From positions 8,012-72,011 of the forward strand of contig JAPKMW010000055.1 in assembly GCA_026645575.1 (NCBI GenBank): a DNA stretch of 64,000 bases. The letters run 5' to 3'. Numbering within the stretch: the first letter of the stretch is position 1; each line of letters begins with the position of its first letter. This document shows positions 49,391 through 58,762 of this stretch, one piece after another. Both the position numbers and the translations under genes were made by a program. The notes under the pieces were generated by a model, which had not been told where the DNA came from, made no database searches, and was given only the letters and a program-made list of their open reading frames with translations. Origin of the DNA: Caldilineaceae bacterium. GTDB lineage: Bacteria; Chloroflexota; Anaerolineae; Caldilineales; Caldilineaceae.

Positions 49391-50890
49391 ATGCAACCCA
49401 ATCAGATTCTCCCCTGTATTGACAACCGACAGATTGAACACCAACAGCGCTGGCGGCCTCTGGTAGCACTGTTGATGGTAATCAGCTTGTTGCTAACCCC
49501 GGCTCTCCCCGCCCAAGCGCAAGACGATAGTAGCACAGCCGGTGATGCCCCGGTTAATGCCGCAGAGGCGGCGCAAAGCTGGCTGGAGCCCCGTGGCATT
49601 AGCGTTGTTGATCTGGTCGGTTTGGTGCCGGAAGAGCAGCTACGCGATACGATCGTCACCTGGCATGTGGGCGGCGGGCTGCTGCAATATATCTCCGGTC
49701 AACGCAACGGCACTACCGTAACCATCAACGTCAAAATTCTTCCGCGCTACTGGACCGATGGCAGCAACTTTGGCACCATCTTTAACTGCCTGGGCAAACC
49801 CTCGTTGTCCGATGAGTGGACAACGGCGGTGGGGCCATCACAAATGCGGGTCTACGAAAATGGCGCCGACATCACCCAGCAGCTTTTGGCCAATATGGAT
49901 TATGTGCCGGCTGGGCAGAGCCAGCCCAGCAATGGCGGCAAAGGTTGGTGGCGGTATGAATTTCTGTGGGGCCAAAAGACCAACTTCACAAGTGATGGTG
50001 CGGTAGATATTCCAGCCAATATGGGCTGCAAATTTGTATTGACCGGCAAGCGTACGAACTTGACCGCCACCTTTACGGTACAATCGGTCAACTATCTGCT
50101 TGTCGAAACACTGGGACAACAAGATTTCACCTTCCGCTCCTATATTGGCGAGGGGGACGCCGGCCACTTTGGCAGCTTAAACAGTCAAATGGCCGGACGC
50201 TTTGGCAATCGTCACGATAAATTCCCGCTAGCGCCGCCAAACGGGGCGGACTATCTTCTCGTCAAATACCCGCCCACACCGGTCGATCCCTACATGGGTT
50301 TCCCGGAGATCAACGCCGATCAACCTGCCAGCGGTAGTTATCGCTTGATTGGCTCCGGTAACACCCTCTCCGTCGATCATGTCAACAGCATGGGCCTGCC
50401 GCTCTACGGCCAATGGCAGGATGCCGACCAGAGCGGCGGGAACTACCTCCGGTTCTTTAGCAATGTCGGACGCATCGCTGTGCCGGAATACTTTGTCCCG
50501 GCCGGTATTGCCTACCATCCCTGTATGCGCAACGGCGGCTGTTCCGATGATCTGCTGGATCGCATTTACAATGCCACCATGACAATGAGCGTCTATTACT
50601 ACCGGATCGGGCGCATTGCCGATGGGTTGAATCGCGTGCCGCTCAAGCAGGTTGGCCCCAGTTGGAAGCCGGGTACAGCCGCCGCCACCATTGATGCCGC
50701 AACGCTGGGCGCAGATCAGGCGAACGCCAGCGCCGACTTGCGCAAGCAAAACGCACAGATTTTCCTGCCGATTGCGACCAATGCCCCACCGCAACCGGTC
50801 ATCCGTGACGACGGCGACCGCAATGGCTGTCCCTGCGGCTGGTTCGACGGCTTGGGGCGCATGTTGGATTACGTACCGGGGCCGCAATAA
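49391..50890 (+). CDS. Secreted protein of unknown function in the glycan cluster
   Basis: A 499-residue protein with an N-terminal signal peptide (helix LVALLMVISLLLTPALPAQA, cleavage after AQA). The rest is a soluble extracellular protein rich in Gly, Asn and aromatic residues, with four to six cysteines (CMRNGGCSDD, GCPCGW). I recognise no family and no catalytic motif. AGAAGGAA lies 11 bases before ATG 49391; an alternative TTG is three codons earlier. It is on the same strand as the glycan genes but separated from them by palindromes and by the long repeat at 50891, so it may be a separate unit. Confidence 0.7.
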   Translation: MQPNQILPCIDNRQIEHQQRWRPLVALLMVISLLLTPALPAQAQDDSSTAGDAPVNAAEAAQSWLEPRGISVVDLVGLVPEEQLRDTIVTWHVGGGLLQYISGQRNGTTVTINVKILPRYWTDGSNFGTIFNCLGKPSLSDEWTTAVGPSQMRVYENGADITQQLLANMDYVPAGQSQPSNGGKGWWRYEFLWGQKTNFTSDGAVDIPANMGCKFVLTGKRTNLTATFTVQSVNYLLVETLGQQDFTFRSYIGEGDAGHFGSLNSQMAGRFGNRHDKFPLAPPNGADYLLVKYPPTPVDPYMGFPEINADQPASGSYRLIGSGNTLSVDHVNSMGLPLYGQWQDADQSGGNYLRFFSNVGRIAVPEYFVPAGIAYHPCMRNGGCSDDLLDRIYNATMTMSVYYYRIGRIADGLNRVPLKQVGPSWKPGTAAATIDAATLGADQANASADLRKQNAQIFLPIATNAPPQPVIRDDGDRNGCPCGWFDGLGRMLDYVPGPQ

Positions 50891-51113
50891 TGATTAATTG
50901 ACAATTGACAATTAATCATTGATAATCAATATCGAACCTAGGCAAACCAGGTAGCCAGGAAAATAGATCGTATCTACCTGTTTCCCTGTTTCCCTGTTTC
51001 CCTGTTTCCCTGTCTACCTGTTTCCCTATCTACCTGTCTACCTGTTTCCCTGTCTACCTGTCTACCTGTCTACCTGTCTACCTGTCTACCTGTCTACCTG
51101 TCTACCTAATTCT
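50891..51113. repeat. Long short-tandem-repeat region (AATTGAC units, then CTACCTGT/TTTCCCTG units)
   Basis: It begins with a palindromic TGATTAATTGACAATTGACA type segment, then a brief caggtagccagg part, then about 20 copies of 8-base ctacctgt or ttccctgt units. The array runs to within a few bases of ATG 51114, leaving no room for a ribosome site. Confidence 0.88.
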
Positions 51114-52391
51114 ATGCACATTGCCCTTCCTGTTCACAAATTTCCCCCAGAAAGCCTGGGGGGCACTGAAATTTATACGTTGACCCTGGCGCGCACCTTG
51201 GTGCAGGCGGGGCATGCGGTGGCAATTTTTTATCCGTCAACGACAGTTACGCAATTGACCGCCGACACCAACGCGGAAGGGATTCAGTGCTGGCGTGCAC
51301 CCTTGCCGCCGACACGTGCCGGCGAGAATCCGGCCAGCCAGTTCTGGCACACCTTTCGTGACCTGGCGCTTGAGCGGGCATTCAGCGCCTTTTTGCAACA
51401 GGCTCAACCGGATCTCGTCCACTTTCAACATGTCCAGGGGGTCTCGGCGCGTCTCATTGAACTGGCTGCCGGTCGGCCACGGCTGGCGACGCTCCATGAC
51501 TATTGGTACTTTTGCGCCAACAGCCAACTCATTCGCCCCGATCGTCAGCCCTGCGCCGGCCCAAGTTGGGGCTGCCGCAACTGTGTCGATTGCGCCACCG
51601 CTCGCGCCGATTTGGAACCGTTGCGCCGGTTGCGCCCGCTGGTCGCCCTGCCCTTTGCCTATCGCAATCATTATCTGCGGCGCATGGTTGAGCAGATTGA
51701 CCAGTTTATCGCCCCCAGCGAATTTTTACGGCAACAATATATCAAGCAAGGGTGGCCGGCGGCCAAGATCGTCACCTTGGAAAATGGCATGGATCGCCGG
51801 CGGTTGCTGGAGGTGCCGGCGCTGGATCTACCCATGCCACCTGTGCGCCCCCACTTTGGCTTTATCGGCTCGCTGGCCTGGCAAAAGGGCGTCCATGTGC
51901 TAATTGACGCCTTCAACCAGTTGCCGCCGGATAGTGCCGCGTTGACCATCTATGGCAGTGAAACAGTTTTTCCTGACTATGCCAGGCAGTTGCGCCAACA
52001 GGCGCGCCATCCCCATATCCGCTTTGCCGGGCCGATCCATTTTGACCATGTGGGGGCGGCGCTGCGCCAATTTGATGCACTCGTAGTGCCGTCGCTCTGG
52101 TATGAAAATTCCCCCTTGGTGATTCAGGAAGCCTACGTCGTCGGCGTGCCGGTGATCGCCGCCCGGATTGGCGCCTTGATCGAAAAAGTACAGGAGCAAC
52201 AGAGCGGGCTACTTTACACAGCGGGTGACAGCCAAGCGTTAGCCACCCTCTTGCGTCACGTGATCGACCAACCGGAACAACTGACCCGTCTGCGCCAGGG
52301 GATTACGCCACCCCCCACCCTGGCCGAACATGGCGCACAGATCGCCACCCTTTATCAATCTTTGCACCACAAACACACCTTGCAGCCATAG
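51114..52391 (+). CDS. GT4-type glycosyltransferase
   Basis: A 425-residue GT-B enzyme beginning MHIALPVHKFPPESLGGTEI, the usual Gly-Gly-Thr-Glu acceptor loop. The C-domain has PHFGFIGSLAWQKGVHVLID with the KG loop, and VVPSLWYENSPLVIQEAYVV with the E-x7-E pair. A cysteine cluster CAGPSWGCRNCVDC at residues 143-156 is common in glycosyltransferases of this subgroup and may bind metal. No Shine-Dalgarno is present because an 8-base repeat array abuts the ATG, so translation is either leaderless or unusual. The next gene starts 8 bases after its stop. Confidence 0.86.
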   Translation: MHIALPVHKFPPESLGGTEIYTLTLARTLVQAGHAVAIFYPSTTVTQLTADTNAEGIQCWRAPLPPTRAGENPASQFWHTFRDLALERAFSAFLQQAQPDLVHFQHVQGVSARLIELAAGRPRLATLHDYWYFCANSQLIRPDRQPCAGPSWGCRNCVDCATARADLEPLRRLRPLVALPFAYRNHYLRRMVEQIDQFIAPSEFLRQQYIKQGWPAAKIVTLENGMDRRRLLEVPALDLPMPPVRPHFGFIGSLAWQKGVHVLIDAFNQLPPDSAALTIYGSETVFPDYARQLRQQARHPHIRFAGPIHFDHVGAALRQFDALVVPSLWYENSPLVIQEAYVVGVPVIAARIGALIEKVQEQQSGLLYTAGDSQALATLLRHVIDQPEQLTRLRQGITPPPTLAEHGAQIATLYQSLHHKHTLQP

Positions 52392-52399
52392 GATAAACC

Positions 52400-53923
52400 A
52401 TGCGCCAGGCAAAAACTATACCGCTTCTCATCTTTCTGTGCTACCTGGCGCTCTATAGCCTTGCCAATTATCCGGCCATCAGCCGCGCCTGGTGGTACCG
52501 CGATGATTTTGCCTTAACCGAAACTCCCCGCCCCAACAAAGGCCAACTAGACACCTTGAAACATGGCCGGCCGGTCAACTACCTGCTCTTGATGACTTAT
52601 CAATGGGAGGAGGGAGAACAGTGGGCGACCGCCAATGTTCTGTTGCGGCTGCTTCAGGTAGCCTTTCACGCTTTGGCAGCCCTGGTAGCCGCCGCCCTGC
52701 TTGCCGACCGGCGCCGGCCGTGGGTGAGTTATGGTGCAGTGCTGATCTTTCTACTCTACCCATTCAATGGGGAGCCGGTTCTCTGGCGCTCAGCGCTGAT
52801 GAACCCCCTGGCCGCGCTCTTGAGCCTGCTGGGCGTTGCCTTCCTCAGTCATTCCTCCCTGCGCGAGCAACCGGCAGCGGCGACGCGCCAAGCCAACCAG
52901 CAAGCACGGGCCGATAAGCCATTACGGGGGCGGTTGGTCACAGTGGGCGGCGTTCTGCTGATCGCGCTGGCAATGTTGACCCATCAACAAGCCGCGCTGG
53001 CCGGGTTGGTGGTCTGGGTGGTGGCGGTTGGTCAACAAGCCGTACAGGCGCAGAAGTTGCCAACCGGATGGTGGCGTAGCGCACTTTGGATCGTAGGCGG
53101 CTATGCGCTGGGTTCTGTGTTGAGCCGTCTTTGCATCTACCTCTTTTTTGGCCCAGCCGGCCGCGCGGCGTTGAGTACCGCGTGGTGGGAAAAAGTCCAG
53201 TTTGCCCTTACCCTCAACCAGCTCTATTTGTGGTCAGACTACTATCCGGCGTGGCTGGCCGGGGTGCATCTCTTGCTGGTAGCGGGGGGGATAGCGGCGA
53301 CCGGTTTTTCCCTGCGGCGACGGCCCTGGCCAGGGTTGCTGGCCTTGCTGGCGCTCGTTAGTCTATTTGTCCTTCCCTATGCAGCCGTGCTAGCCACAGC
53401 CGAAAGCTGGCCGGCCTGGCGCGTCACCTATCTGGCCCCGTTTTTGGTGATCGGCGCCTGGCTCCTATTGGATAGTTGTTTTGCCCCCTACCGCTTGCTC
53501 CGGTTTGGGAACTTTTTCCTGCTCGCCTTGTTACTGGCCGGCTATGCACCAATGGCGTGGCGCAATGCCGCCGAATATGTCATGGTGTTTGACCAGGATC
53601 TGGCCGAGGTGCGCGCCATTGAAGCCTGGGCGGCCACACAACCCAACCAACCGGCAGCCATTGTCGTGGCGACGGCGCCAGACTACATACGCACCTGGAA
53701 TCCCTACGCAGTGCAATATATGCAGGCAGACTCCAAAGTCTCGGCTTTTCTGGCCGATTGGACCATTGCGCCCATGTTCACTTTTTTTACCAATCTCACG
53801 CCCCAGCAGGATGAGCCGGCAACCAAGCACGCCTGTGTGCAACTCTGCCGCCACCCGCCGGACGACCAGCCCTTCTCCCGTCACCGGCTGCAGCCGGATG
53901 ATGTCATCTGTATCTGCCCCTAG
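52400..53923 (+). CDS. Membrane glucosyltransferase-like protein (GtrII-like)
   Basis: A 507-residue protein with about ten hydrophobic helices. The acidic outer-loop motif appears as WWYRDDFALTE, followed by NYLLLMTYQW and FLLYPFNGEPVLWRSALMN, an arrangement resembling GtrII-type glucosyltransferases that decorate O-antigens from a polyprenyl-glucose donor. The C-terminal 80 residues are soluble and contain paired cysteines (CVQLCR, ICIC). It is the last gene of the glycan cluster; a promoter for the next unit lies just after it. Confidence 0.68.
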   Translation: MRQAKTIPLLIFLCYLALYSLANYPAISRAWWYRDDFALTETPRPNKGQLDTLKHGRPVNYLLLMTYQWEEGEQWATANVLLRLLQVAFHALAALVAAALLADRRRPWVSYGAVLIFLLYPFNGEPVLWRSALMNPLAALLSLLGVAFLSHSSLREQPAAATRQANQQARADKPLRGRLVTVGGVLLIALAMLTHQQAALAGLVVWVVAVGQQAVQAQKLPTGWWRSALWIVGGYALGSVLSRLCIYLFFGPAGRAALSTAWWEKVQFALTLNQLYLWSDYYPAWLAGVHLLLVAGGIAATGFSLRRRPWPGLLALLALVSLFVLPYAAVLATAESWPAWRVTYLAPFLVIGAWLLLDSCFAPYRLLRFGNFFLLALLLAGYAPMAWRNAAEYVMVFDQDLAEVRAIEAWAATQPNQPAAIVVATAPDYIRTWNPYAVQYMQADSKVSAFLADWTIAPMFTFFTNLTPQQDEPATKHACVQLCRHPPDDQPFSRHRLQPDDVICICP

Positions 53924-53938
53924 TGCTGTTTGGGAACA

Positions 53939-53967
53939 TGGACAAGTCAGCCGCCAACGGGTATAAT
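53939..53967 (+). promoter_or_regulatory. Sigma-70-type promoter for the Tm-1-like unit
   Basis: TGGACA at 53939-53944, a 17-base spacer and TATAAT at 53962-53967. It sits immediately after the last glycan gene and about 200 bases before ATG 54166. Confidence 0.65.
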
Positions 53968-53994
53968 AGCGCTTAATTATACTCACAAGCAGCA

Positions 53995-54036
53995 CAGGAA
54001 GTAACCCATGGCTCCTGTAAAAAATGTTACTTCCTG
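53995..54036 (+). repeat. Leader hairpin with CAGGAAGTAAC arms
   Basis: CAGGAAGTAAC and GTTACTTCCTG are 20 bases apart in the leader between promoter and gene. It could be an attenuator or simply another repeat; no T run follows. Confidence 0.55.
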
Positions 54037-54078
54037 GCGCTTGTTGGTATATTTCTATTCTTCAATAAGGTCATTACC

Positions 54079-54132
54079 GGTGATTGGGTAATTAGGTGAT
54101 TTGGTGTGAGTCCGCAAAATTACCCAATTACC
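54079..54132. repeat. Inverted repeat GATTGGGTAATT
   Basis: GATTGGGTAATTAGG is mirrored by AATTACCCAATTACCC. It is of the short-unit inverted class and ends about 34 bases before ATG 54166. Confidence 0.65.
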
Positions 54133-54165
54133 CGCTTACCTTGCATTTCCAAAAGAGAGCAACCT

Positions 54166-55371
54166 ATGGCAAAAACAATCGCACTCATCGGCGCACTCGA
54201 TACCAAAGGCGAGGAATTTGCCTTTGTCCAGGCGGAACTCTTACGCCGCGGCCACCAAACGCTGGTGATCAACACGGGCGTGGTGGGTGAACCGGCCCTT
54301 GCGCCCCATATCACCGCAGCAGCAGTCGCGACCGCCGGCGGAACAGATCTGAACACGTTGCGCCAACAAGCTGATCGCGGCAAAGCCATTGAGGTGATGG
54401 CGAAAGGGGCGGCAGTTCTCGTGCGCCAGTTACAGGAAGCGGGCAAAATCGACGGCATCTTGGGCATGGGCGGCTCAGCCGGAACGGCGGTGGGGACGGC
54501 GGCCATGCGCGCCCTGCCGGTCGGCTTTCCCAAGCTCATGGTCAGCACCCTAGCCTCCGGCGACACGGCGCCCTATGTCGGTGTGAGCGATATTGTCATG
54601 ATGCCGTCGGTGGTCGATGTGGCTGGGGTCAATCGCATTAGCGCCCGCATCTTTGCCAACGCCGCCGGCGCCATTAGCGGCATGGTCGAGACAGCACCGC
54701 CGCAGATTGCCGAGAAACCGCTCATTGCCGCGTCGATGTTCGGCAACACCACCAAGCTGGTCGATCAATGTCGCAAGCTCCTCGAAGCGCAGGGGTATGA
54801 AGTGCTGGTCTTCCACGCCACCGGCACGGGCGGGCGCATTATGGAGAGCCTGATCGACGCCGGCTATATCAACGGCGTTCTTGATGTTACCACTACCGAG
54901 TGGGCCGATGAGTTGGTGGGCGGCGTGTTGACGGCGGGGCCAACCCGGCTCGACGCTGCGGCCAAACGGGGCGTGCCGCAGGTGATCGCCCCCGGCTGTC
55001 TGGACATGGTCAACTTCTGGGCGCGCAGCACTGTGCCGGCAAAGTTTGCGGAGCGCCAGTTTTACGAGTGGAACCCCAATGTCACGCTCATGCGCACAAC
55101 GCCGGAAGAAAACGCCGAGTTGGGGCGAATTTTGGCGGAAAAGGCCAACCAAAGCAGTGCGCCTGTCTCCTTCTTCCTACCGCTGCAAGGGGTCTCCGTG
55201 CTTGACTCGCCGGGGGGTGAGTTCTGGCAACCGGCGGCGAATGAGGCATTGTTCGATGCGATCAAACAAACTGTTCGTAGTGAGATTTCGGTTTACGAAT
55301 TGGATAACAACATCAACGACGCCGCCTTCGCTGAAGCGGTTGTTCATAAGTTGTTAGAATTTTTGCAGTAG
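54166..55371 (+). CDS. UPF0261/Tm-1-like ATP-binding protein
   Basis: A 401-residue protein of the UPF0261 family, starting MAKTIALIGALDTKGEEFAF. Glycine-rich stretches GILGMGGSAGTAVGTAAMRA and LVFHATGTGGRIMESLIDAG fit the two-domain nucleotide-binding fold known from the N-terminal half of tomato Tm-1. Its biochemical role in bacteria is unknown. It stands directly upstream of a TIM-barrel gene that matches the C-terminal half of plant Tm-1. ATG 54166 is preferred over an earlier frame opening at 54106 because AAGAGAG precedes it and it starts the family's first strand. Confidence 0.85.
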   Translation: MAKTIALIGALDTKGEEFAFVQAELLRRGHQTLVINTGVVGEPALAPHITAAAVATAGGTDLNTLRQQADRGKAIEVMAKGAAVLVRQLQEAGKIDGILGMGGSAGTAVGTAAMRALPVGFPKLMVSTLASGDTAPYVGVSDIVMMPSVVDVAGVNRISARIFANAAGAISGMVETAPPQIAEKPLIAASMFGNTTKLVDQCRKLLEAQGYEVLVFHATGTGGRIMESLIDAGYINGVLDVTTTEWADELVGGVLTAGPTRLDAAAKRGVPQVIAPGCLDMVNFWARSTVPAKFAERQFYEWNPNVTLMRTTPEENAELGRILAEKANQSSAPVSFFLPLQGVSVLDSPGGEFWQPAANEALFDAIKQTVRSEISVYELDNNINDAAFAEAVVHKLLEFLQ

Positions 55372-55392
55372 CACGCGCTTGGGTCGTCGGTA

Positions 55393-55467
55393 ACCTTCCG
55401 GGAAGAGGGCGGCGCTGAACCCTAGCGTTCCCACGAATCGACGATCGCCGCCCTCTTCCCGGAAGGT
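55393..55467. repeat. Hairpin with ACCTTCCGGGAAGAGGGCGG arms
   Basis: ACCTTCCGGGAAGAGGGCGG and its complement are about 30 bases apart. It lies between the two Tm-1-like genes and is a solo sequence in this window. Confidence 0.85.
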
Positions 55468-55544
55468 GGTAGACCAGTCTATGCGCCGCATGTTGAACAG
55501 TTACGATTCTACCGATTCATTTTCCTAAAGAAGGATATCCAACT

Positions 55545-56378
55545 ATGCCATTTATTGCACGATCTGAATCACTGCGTCGGCTGCGCCAGAGTGTGGCCGA
55601 TGGTAAACCGATTATCGGCGCCGGGGCCGGCACAGGGATTTCGGCCAAGTTTTGTGAGCGGGGTGGGGTTGATATTATTATTATCTACAATTCCGGGCGC
55701 TATCGCATGGCGGGACGGGGCAGCCTGGCCGGGATGATGCCCTATGGCGACGCCAACGCCATTGTGGTGGACATGGCGCGCGAGGTGTTACCGGTGGTCA
55801 AGAATACGCCGGTGCTGGCCGGCGTCTGTGGCACCGATCCCTTCCGGTTGATGCCGACCTTTTTGCGTGAACTAAAGGCAATAGGCTTTGATGGCGTGCA
55901 AAATTTCCCCACAGTCGGCCTGATCGACGGCACTTATCGCGACGGGCTGGAGGAGACCGGCATGGGCTACGGGCTGGAAGTCGATATGATCCGGTTGGCC
56001 CATGAACTGGATCTACTCACCTGCCCCTACGTCTTCAATCCTGACGAAGCGGCGGCGATGGCGGCAGCCGGGGCCGATGTGTTGGTGCCGCACATGGGCT
56101 TGACCACCAAAGGCTCCATCGGCGCCCATACCGCGTTGACGCTCGAAGAGTCGGCCAAACGGGTGCAAGCCATGCGTGACGCGGCGGTGAAGGTTAACCC
56201 GGAAATTCTGGTTCTCTGTCACGGCGGGCCAATTGCCGAGCCGCAGGATGCACAGTATATTCTGGAACACACCGAAGGGATCGCCGGTTTCTTTGGCGCT
56301 TCCAGCATCGAACGGCTGGCAACCGAGCCGGCCATTGAGGAACAGGCGCGCCGTTTTAAAGCGATTCACTTTGGATAA
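55545..56378 (+). CDS. Phosphoenolpyruvate hydrolase/mutase-like TIM-barrel protein (Tm-1 C-half type)
   Basis: A 277-residue TIM-barrel protein. The conserved opening [20 protein letters not shown] is followed by [39 protein letters not shown] and [13 protein letters not shown]; it closes with [14 protein letters not shown]. Proteins of this family are annotated as phosphoenolpyruvate hydrolase-like because of relation to the PEP mutase superfamily. Together with the upstream UPF0261 gene it reproduces the domain order of plant Tm-1. AAGGA lies 9 bases before ATG 55545. Confidence 0.85.
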   Translation: MPFIARSESLRRLRQSVADGKPIIGAGAGTGISAKFCERGGVDIIIIYNSGRYRMAGRGSLAGMMPYGDANAIVVDMAREVLPVVKNTPVLAGVCGTDPFRLMPTFLRELKAIGFDGVQNFPTVGLIDGTYRDGLEETGMGYGLEVDMIRLAHELDLLTCPYVFNPDEAAAMAAAGADVLVPHMGLTTKGSIGAHTALTLEESAKRVQAMRDAAVKVNPEILVLCHGGPIAEPQDAQYILEHTEGIAGFFGASSIERLATEPAIEEQARRFKAIHFG

Positions 56379-56388
56379 AGTTGAACCC

Positions 56389-56461
56389 GTCCCATCGGGA
56401 CGATTGAGTTTAGGAAGGCGTCACCATTGTTTCACCCCAAACTCAGTCGTCCCGATGGGAC
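56389..56461. repeat. Hairpin with GTCCCATCGGGACGA arms
   Basis: GTCCCATCGGGACGATTGAG and CTCAGTCGTCCCGATGGGAC, with a matching AGTTT/AAACT inner part. The arms themselves contain the palindrome TCCCATCGGGA. It lies just after the stop of the TIM-barrel gene and could act as its terminator. Confidence 0.85.
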
Positions 56462-56603
56462 ACAAGAAGGCATCGCCGCAAGCCGCCACTGTTCGCCTCA
56501 TTGTTTTAGCCCACTCGTCTACCGTTGGTGTACAATACCGGTAAGCTTCCCATTCAGGCTTGATATTGACTGTTGATCAATCCGCTAGACAAAGGAGAAT
56601 CGT

Positions 56604-58229
56604 ATGCAAGGTCTGATGATGAATTATCAGCTTACGCTGGACCGCATCTTGGAACATGGTCGGCGCCTCTTTCCACACAAAAAGATTTGGACGAAGCTCC
56701 CCAATGGGACATTTCATCATTACACCTTTGCCGATTTTTACCGACGGGTAAAACGGTTATCGAATGTTCTAGAGAGCTTGGGCGTTGGCGTAGGCGACCG
56801 CGTTGGCACCTTTGCCTGGAATAACTACCAGCATCTGGAAATGTATTACGGCATTCCCGGCGCCGGTGCGGTTTGTCATACGCTCAACATCCGCTTGTCG
56901 CCTGATCAACTGGTTTATATCATCAACCATGCCGAGGATAAGGTCATCTTTGTCGATGGCACACTGCTGCCGCTCTTTGAAAAGCTGGCGGGGCAGATCG
57001 ACGGTGTGCAACAGATCGTGTTGATCAACGCGGCCAAAGGCGTCACGACTAGCTTCCCCAATGTGCTGCACTATGAAGATTTAATGGCTGCTGCCGATGA
57101 TGAGTATACCTGGAAGTCAACTGACGAAAATATGGCAATGGGCCTCTGCTACACCAGCGGCACCACTGGCAATCCGAAGGGCGCGCTCTATAGCCACCGT
57201 TCCATGTATCTACACACACTGGGCGTCTGCATGGCGAATTCGCTGGCAATCACCGAAGCTGATACCGTGTTGGCCGTCGTCCCCCAATTTCATGCCATGT
57301 CGTGGGGCTTGCCCTACGCCTGTATCTATGCCGGCGCCGACCTGATCATGCCTGGCCCCCATTTGCAAGCCAAACCGCTGGCCGAGATGATCGAGGAGCA
57401 CAAAGTCACGGTCGCCGCTGGTGTGCCGACGATTTGGACGGGTCTCTATCATGAACTGAAGGCCAACCCGCGCAATATCTCAACCATTCGTGCGCTGGTG
57501 GTCGGCGGCTCGGCTATGCCGCGGGCCTTGATCGAGGGCTATGAGAAGGAACTGGGCGTCAATGTCATGCACGCTTGGGGCATGACCGAAATGTCACCAC
57601 TGGGGACGGTCTCCAACCTGCAAGGCCATCACCGCGATCTCTCCAACCATGAAAAGTGGGACATCAAGGCCAAACAAGGTTACATGGTGCCGGGCGTCGA
57701 GATGCGCATTGTCAACGATGAGGGTCACGAGTTGCCGTGGGACGGCACAACCATGGGCGAGGTGCAGGTGCGCGGGCCGTGGGTCATCCGCAGCTACTTT
57801 AAGCGTGAGCCAACCGCCGAAAACTTCACCGCCGACGGCTGGTTCCGCACCGGTGACGTGGCAACCATCAGTTCCGATGGTTACATGGAGATCACCGACC
57901 GCACCAAGGATCTGATCAAGAGCGGCGGCGAATGGATCTCCAGCGTAGCGCTGGAAAATGCACTCATGGCCCATCCCAAAGTCATGGAAGCGGCGGTGAT
58001 TGCCATCCCCGATGAGCGCTGGGCCGAACGACCGCTGGCCTGTGTGGTTTGCGCGCCGGGGGTCGAAAGTGTCTCATCGGACGAGTTATTGGAACATCTG
58101 GCCGGCCACTTTGCCAAATTCCAATTGCCCGATAAGGTTCTCACCATCAACGCCATTCCCAAGACGAGCGTCGGCAAGTTCGACAAGAAGGTGCTGCGCC
58201 AGCAGTATGCTGAGGGGAAGTTGGGATGA
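56604..58229 (+). CDS. Long-chain fatty acid-CoA ligase (AMP-forming)
   Basis: A 541-residue ANL-superfamily enzyme that adenylates a fatty acid and transfers it to CoA. The P-loop-like motif is [19 protein letters not shown] near residue 180, the A5 region is [13 protein letters not shown], the hinge is [20 protein letters not shown], and the catalytic lysine region near the C-terminus is [12 protein letters not shown]. Length and motifs match medium/long-chain acyl-CoA synthetases of the AlkK type. ATG 56604 follows AAAGGAG by 7 bases. The stop codon is the first TGA of a gatgacaa repeat. Confidence 0.88.
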   Translation: MQGLMMNYQLTLDRILEHGRRLFPHKKIWTKLPNGTFHHYTFADFYRRVKRLSNVLESLGVGVGDRVGTFAWNNYQHLEMYYGIPGAGAVCHTLNIRLSPDQLVYIINHAEDKVIFVDGTLLPLFEKLAGQIDGVQQIVLINAAKGVTTSFPNVLHYEDLMAAADDEYTWKSTDENMAMGLCYTSGTTGNPKGALYSHRSMYLHTLGVCMANSLAITEADTVLAVVPQFHAMSWGLPYACIYAGADLIMPGPHLQAKPLAEMIEEHKVTVAAGVPTIWTGLYHELKANPRNISTIRALVVGGSAMPRALIEGYEKELGVNVMHAWGMTEMSPLGTVSNLQGHHRDLSNHEKWDIKAKQGYMVPGVEMRIVNDEGHELPWDGTTMGEVQVRGPWVIRSYFKREPTAENFTADGWFRTGDVATISSDGYMEITDRTKDLIKSGGEWISSVALENALMAHPKVMEAAVIAIPDERWAERPLACVVCAPGVESVSSDELLEHLAGHFAKFQLPDKVLTINAIPKTSVGKFDKKVLRQQYAEGKLG

Positions 58230-58281
58230 CAAGATGACAGGGTGACAAGATGACAGGGTGACAAGATGACAGGGTGAGGGG
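58226..58281 (+). repeat. Direct short-tandem-repeat array (GATGACAGGGTGACAA units)
   Basis: Three 16-18 base units of gatgacagggtgacaa with one gatgac at each end. It supplies the stop codon of the acyl-CoA ligase and ends next to the ribosome site of the VOC gene. Unlike most arrays here it has no inverted half. Confidence 0.85.
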
Positions 58282-58287
58282 GTGAAT

Positions 58288-58647
58288 ATGAGGTTACAGC
58301 ATGTCAGTTTGCCGATGCCACCGGGGCAGGAGGCAACGGCGCGACAGTTTTATGGGGCGGTGCTAGGGTTGACCGAAGTGGCCCCACCGGCTACTCTGGA
58401 CGAGTTACAGGAGCTTTGGTTCCGGCTTGATGAGGAAACGGAATTGCACCTCTTTGCCGAAGCGCCAACTGGGCAAGATCATTCCGCGCGCCATTTTTGT
58501 CTGGCCGTGGACAACGTTGAAGCGCTACGGTTACGCCTGGAAGGCGCTGGCATCACCGTCGTCGGCGGGCCGCCGATTCCTGGCCGCCCGCGCTACTTCT
58601 GTCGCGACCCATTTGGCAATTTGCTAGAGATTACCACCATTCAATAA
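58288..58647 (+). CDS. VOC-superfamily (glyoxalase/bleomycin-resistance-like) protein
   Basis: A 119-residue single-module vicinal oxygen chelate protein. The two half-motifs are LQHVSLPMPPGQEATARQFY at the N-terminus with the first metal His, and RPRYFCRDPFGNLLEI at the C-terminus with the metal Glu; HFCLAVDNVEALR is the third strand. Such proteins act as dimers with mixed functions (isomerases, dioxygenases, resistance binding). The substrate is unknown. ATG 58288 has GAGGGGG 6 bases upstream; a GTG two codons earlier is possible. It lies 58 bases after the acyl-CoA ligase on the same strand. Confidence 0.8.
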   Translation: MRLQHVSLPMPPGQEATARQFYGAVLGLTEVAPPATLDELQELWFRLDEETELHLFAEAPTGQDHSARHFCLAVDNVEALRLRLEGAGITVVGGPPIPGRPRYFCRDPFGNLLEITTIQ

Positions 58648-58665
58648 TCGTAAATCATGATGAAG

Positions 58666-58735
58666 CCCGCTCGTAGCCGGTCCGTGACCGGCGCCCGAAT
58701 CACCTGACGCCGGTCACGGACCGGCTACGAGCGGG
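58666..58735. repeat. REP-like palindrome, GCTCGTAGCC family
   Basis: CCCGCTCGTAGCCGGTCCGT begins an arm of 28 bases that is matched by its complement around a 14-base loop. It is the largest regular member of the family besides 49284-49365. Confidence 0.88.
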
Positions 58736-58762
58736 TACGAGTGTAAAGAGAGAGAGTACTGC

